Shown in pieces: positions 60,821 through 64,000 of a stretch of DNA of 64,000 nt. This stretch comes from Epiperipatus broadwayi. Lineage: Eukaryota > Onychophora > Udeonychophora > Euonychophora > Peripatidae. How positions within the stretch are numbered: position 1 is the stretch's first letter; the number at the start of each line of letters is the position of its first letter. Made by a program: the position numbers and the translations under genes. The notes below the pieces were generated by a model. That model searched no databases, was not told the origin of the DNA, and saw only the letters and a list, made by a program, of their open reading frames with translations. Where the stretch lies: contig JAQFVV010012405.1 of assembly GCA_028023455.1 (NCBI GenBank), forward strand, positions 12,481,031 to 12,545,030, written 5' to 3'.

Positions 60821-62499
60821 CTTTGTTAAAATTTGTTTTTCAAAATTTTTGTGTCTTGATTGTTTATTTCTCCACTTCACTGCATGAAATCACGATATAT
60901 TCATAACAATTGAAACAAAAATATAATTTTGCACAAAAAGATAAATAGAGAGTTATATTTAAGAATTTAAATATTTTATTGGTATTCTTTTAATTAAATA
61001 ATTATAATTTTACATTGTTTTATTGGTCATAAATCAGTTATCACAATAGTATACTGAATTATATGCTATCAGTTGCCACACATCCTTTGTTTATCAGATT
61101 ATCATATGCTACCATGTATTTATTATATTATTACATGAAGGTAAAAGATTATATAAAATTATTTTATTATTTTATTATGGTAATAAAAATATAACGAAAA
61201 GAAAAGATATCCAGTAGTAGTTAAACAATGAAGAATATTATTATTATTATTTATTATTATTAGTTTCAGTGTAGTAGATTATGACATAAAATCCCTTCTC
61301 ATATTTTACTACCGTATTTTTAAATTAACTTAGAATAAACTTTATGAACCTGAGATTATTTTATTGAGCTAGATTATTAAATAGAAGATTAAGATTTAAT
61401 TATTAGTTTAGTCTTAGTGAGTAGAAGTTATTAAAGTCGTAAGAATACTATGAGTTTGTTATTTGAAATAGTAATAAGGGGGATAGTGTTCTTATGCCAT
61501 TGAGGTAGTATCCTGTGGGATATTGGCTCAATGTAATCTATCTTGTCACCTGTATTTTCACTTCAAGTCTCATGAAAATATTAAATATTTATTTACTGAA
61601 CCTTATTCGTATTTTAAATTTGAGCTAGTGAAACATTTTAATTTTAATGCTGAATATTTTATTTATTAATTATTAACTGAGCTAGAACCCGTTTTATTTT
61701 ATATCATATATTATCTGGAAGTGAAGACGCACAAGTCAAGGTTAGAATATAAATAGTATAATTCATTTTAACTCCAAGGATTATACCAATTAGGAATAAA
61801 TGTTTGAAGATTATTCTATGATTAACATTTACTTTCAACTAAGTAAAGAGGTTATTCTGTAGTCAAGACAAAAGCTGTGGAGTGCCTACAGAATAAGCTC
61901 TCTGATAGTGAAGACAATTATATTTTTTAAAATTCATAGATGATCTCTGATTCCAAGAATTAAACTGAATTTCAATGTCTCATAAAAATTAATTGTAATT
62001 TAAAAGTGTATAAAAGATTTCTAAAGTCTAAAGTTTTACTTATTTCAAATCATAGATAAGATGTAGAGTTATTATTCTGTTTTAAATGTGTACTAATGTA
62101 CTTTCTTCCTGATTTATTTTGTTGAAGCCATGTTATATGGAAAAGGAAGAGGTAACCTATTGAATTTAACACAGTAATAGAATGAATATGCCTAACCTAA
62201 AAAAAAATTTGAATGAAAAGTCAATCTTATGCTTAAATGTTACCTCACTTCTAAATCTTCACTCAGTGCTACTCAATGCAAGCAAGTCTGGCCAAAGGAA
62301 GGCACTTTGATGAAACTATAATGCTTTGTGTATCTTTTCACTAGGGAGTATACTTTGAAAACCTAACAACTGGATATAGTATAAATCAGATTCATTCTTA
62401 ACAGATTTTCAGGACCTATAACATAAGAGATACTTATTGAAAACTAAACATTCTTTTGGTGCAAATCATTTTATATTATTGATAGTGATAATCCAGTAT

Positions 62500-62602
62500 C
62501 TTTATTGCTTGGAAGTTCATAAAAAGTTCATAATCCAGAAGTGTCAGAACTGGAAATGATCTGAGGACCTTGCAGTTGAAGGTCTGGCACTCTACCATTG
62601 TT
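62500..62602 (-). mobile_element. tRNA-derived SINE (family S2), copy 2
   Basis: The minus strand has a box-A-like tggtagagtgcc (about 62600-62588) and a box-B-like cagatcatttcc (about 62560-62549). The family S2 tail follows, with tatgaact and caataaag blocks. It abuts the RTE fragment at 62604. Confidence 0.55.
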
Positions 62603-62603
62603 C

Positions 62604-62775
62604 TATCATCATCATCAACCATTATCAATCCATTGCGGGATGAAGGTCTCTCCAAGTTTAATCCATTTTCTCTGATCTTTAACTTCTCCACATCACCCCT
62701 GCACACTTTCTTATTTAATCCATCCATCTCATATGTGGTTTCTTTCTGAGTTTTTTACAATCTCTTGGAATCCAT
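62604..62775 (-). mobile_element. RTE-like LINE 3'-end fragment
   Basis: (tca)n tail, an accattatcaatcca block and C-terminal codons as in the 40719 copy, with small deletions and an early 5' truncation. The 83-codon open frame 62476-62727 is a mixture of this fragment and the SINE. Confidence 0.8.
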
Positions 62776-64000
62776 TGTCCTATACCATACAGAATAGATG
62801 GTCCAGCATATGTGAGTGATATTTTGTGTATGAAACTATTTTGAATATCTAGTTACATTTAAGCCTTCAAGTATTCATATATATTATGATAAGCAAACAA
62901 AATCATAACAAGATCCTAAACAAATATTATTATAGTATTCATTATAGTACCATATAATTTATCCTTTATTCAAAATCTTCAAGAACCTTTAGAAAAGGAT
63001 GAAACATGAACTATGTATCAGCAGTTGCAATGAATATGGTGTTTATGTTAACCATTGCAGGCTTATAAGTTTGCATAATCTGATATGACTTTTTATAAAG
63101 ACACTGATATAATGACCCTATTCATATGACAAATGACTTAGAACAATTGCATACTTTTATCAAAACAACATCATTTGATTCTTTTAGATTATGACAGAAT
63201 GTTTTCAATTACAGGCTATTACCTGAATAATACAAAAAGAAATTAAAGATGATTATGAAATATTTAACTGCATTGTTTTCAGTTTTGAATCTACCTTTTT
63301 CACTGATATAGTAAACCAGATCTATCTTGGGACTGTATTAAAGTGCACTATTGTCTGATAACCATTGTTACTCAAGATTAAATAGGGAAAGGAGAAATCC
63401 TCTTGTTTGGTGCAGCTGTATAGCTATAATCATTCCTAGTCTAAGGAAAAATGTAATTATCATTAGAACAGAGGTGAAATCCTTAAAATAGATTCACTGA
63501 TATGCTATTAAGTTGACATAATTGTACAAGCAGGCTATCTTAAGTTCAAAACCTTAGATTATTATAGATATCCAGGTTTTCAGCTTGAAAATAAAAAGGG
63601 AGTTAAAGATAGGTACCATGTGCATAACTTCAATAATTCCAACTTTAAATCTCAAGTGATTATTGGTAAAAGCACAAACCAAAAATCAGTTTGAGCTGGA
63701 AAATAAATTGGACTACCATTTTGTAAATTAAGTGTTGCTCTAGATTACAATGTGCTGTGCTATTGCAATAAAGGGGGAAGGGAGTATGTACTTTTTTTAT
63801 ATTTAAAAGAGTACAGCAAAGCATTTTTTTAAATTTTAGCATGCAGTGAATATGATTTTGTTTCTGATAGAGTTATCCAGTAATTAGGCTGAAAGAATCT
63901 TATTAAAGCAAACTTCTGTTTGTTTATCATTTATTTGGATATCACCTGAGAGCTACCTTATCTCAGTTGCTAATAAAATATGTTGTGCACATCTTTATTA
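62776..64000. other. Unassigned AT-rich DNA
   Basis: No repeat or gene is recognised. A 60-codon open frame at 63660-63842 has no domain. Confidence 0.4.

Larger units (their letters stand above)
57042..62499. other. AT-rich DNA without recognised repeats
   Basis: No open frame of note on either strand. It differs from the rest of the window in having few recognisable transposon pieces. A (TTA)n-like run lies at about 61236-61261. Two weak transcription signals are listed separately. Confidence 0.45.

Overview
The window is AT-rich (about 70-75 % A+T by eye) animal-type DNA. It contains no convincing intact host gene. There are no operons, ribosome-binding sites or CRISPR arrays. It is filled with decayed retrotransposons, tRNA-derived SINEs, small DNA transposons, microsatellites and tandem/inverted repeats, as expected in an intergenic or intronic part of a large, repeat-rich invertebrate genome. 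I cannot name the species from the sequence.

Layout. 0-3 kb: diverged direct repeats and a composite repeat carrying two kinds of hammerhead ribozyme motif. 3-10 kb: mostly unassigned AT-rich DNA plus a SINE. 10.3-10.7 kb: a 5'-truncated retro-pseudogene of fructose-1,6-bisphosphatase. 13.6-15 kb: a decayed LINE. 18.2-21.1 kb: a decayed RTE-like LINE carrying three later insertions (a TIR MITE, a snapback element and a SINE). 21.8-22.3 kb: a hAT-derived MITE with a BED-finger remnant. 22.4-28.8 kb: a full-length 6.3-kb L1/Tx1-like LINE bounded by a 14-bp target-site duplication. 29.3-32.2 kb: two hammerhead-bearing elements. 34.1-34.4 kb: a relic of the Penelope-type GIY-YIG endonuclease. 34.6-44.4 kb: nested LINE fragments, including RTE copies on both strands. 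45-50 kb: more ribozymes, SINEs and a tandem-plus-inverted element. 54.3-57.0 kb: a 339-bp satellite, six units forward and then just over two inverted. 57-64 kb: largely unassigned.

Main discovery. At least five unrelated repeat families (here A, C, E, F, H) each fold into a type I hammerhead ribozyme with a very short helix III. Several share one architecture: head-to-tail units followed by an inverted partial unit (a 'snapback'), bounded by short target-site duplications. For three insertions the empty site is visible in a paralogous repeat within the window. Stem I of families A and E shows compensatory or pairing-preserving changes. The 339-bp satellite has the same tandem-then-inverted layout but no recognisable hammerhead. 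A Penelope-like endonuclease relic in the same window fits the known association of hammerheads with Penelope-like elements and retrozymes, so a Penelope-type machinery is a plausible, unproven mobiliser.

The coding remnants do not form a pathway. They are autonomous LINEs (RTE-like, L1/Tx1-like and a third type), the parasites that probably used such machinery (SINEs, the FBPase retrocopy), and ribozyme elements of unknown dependence.
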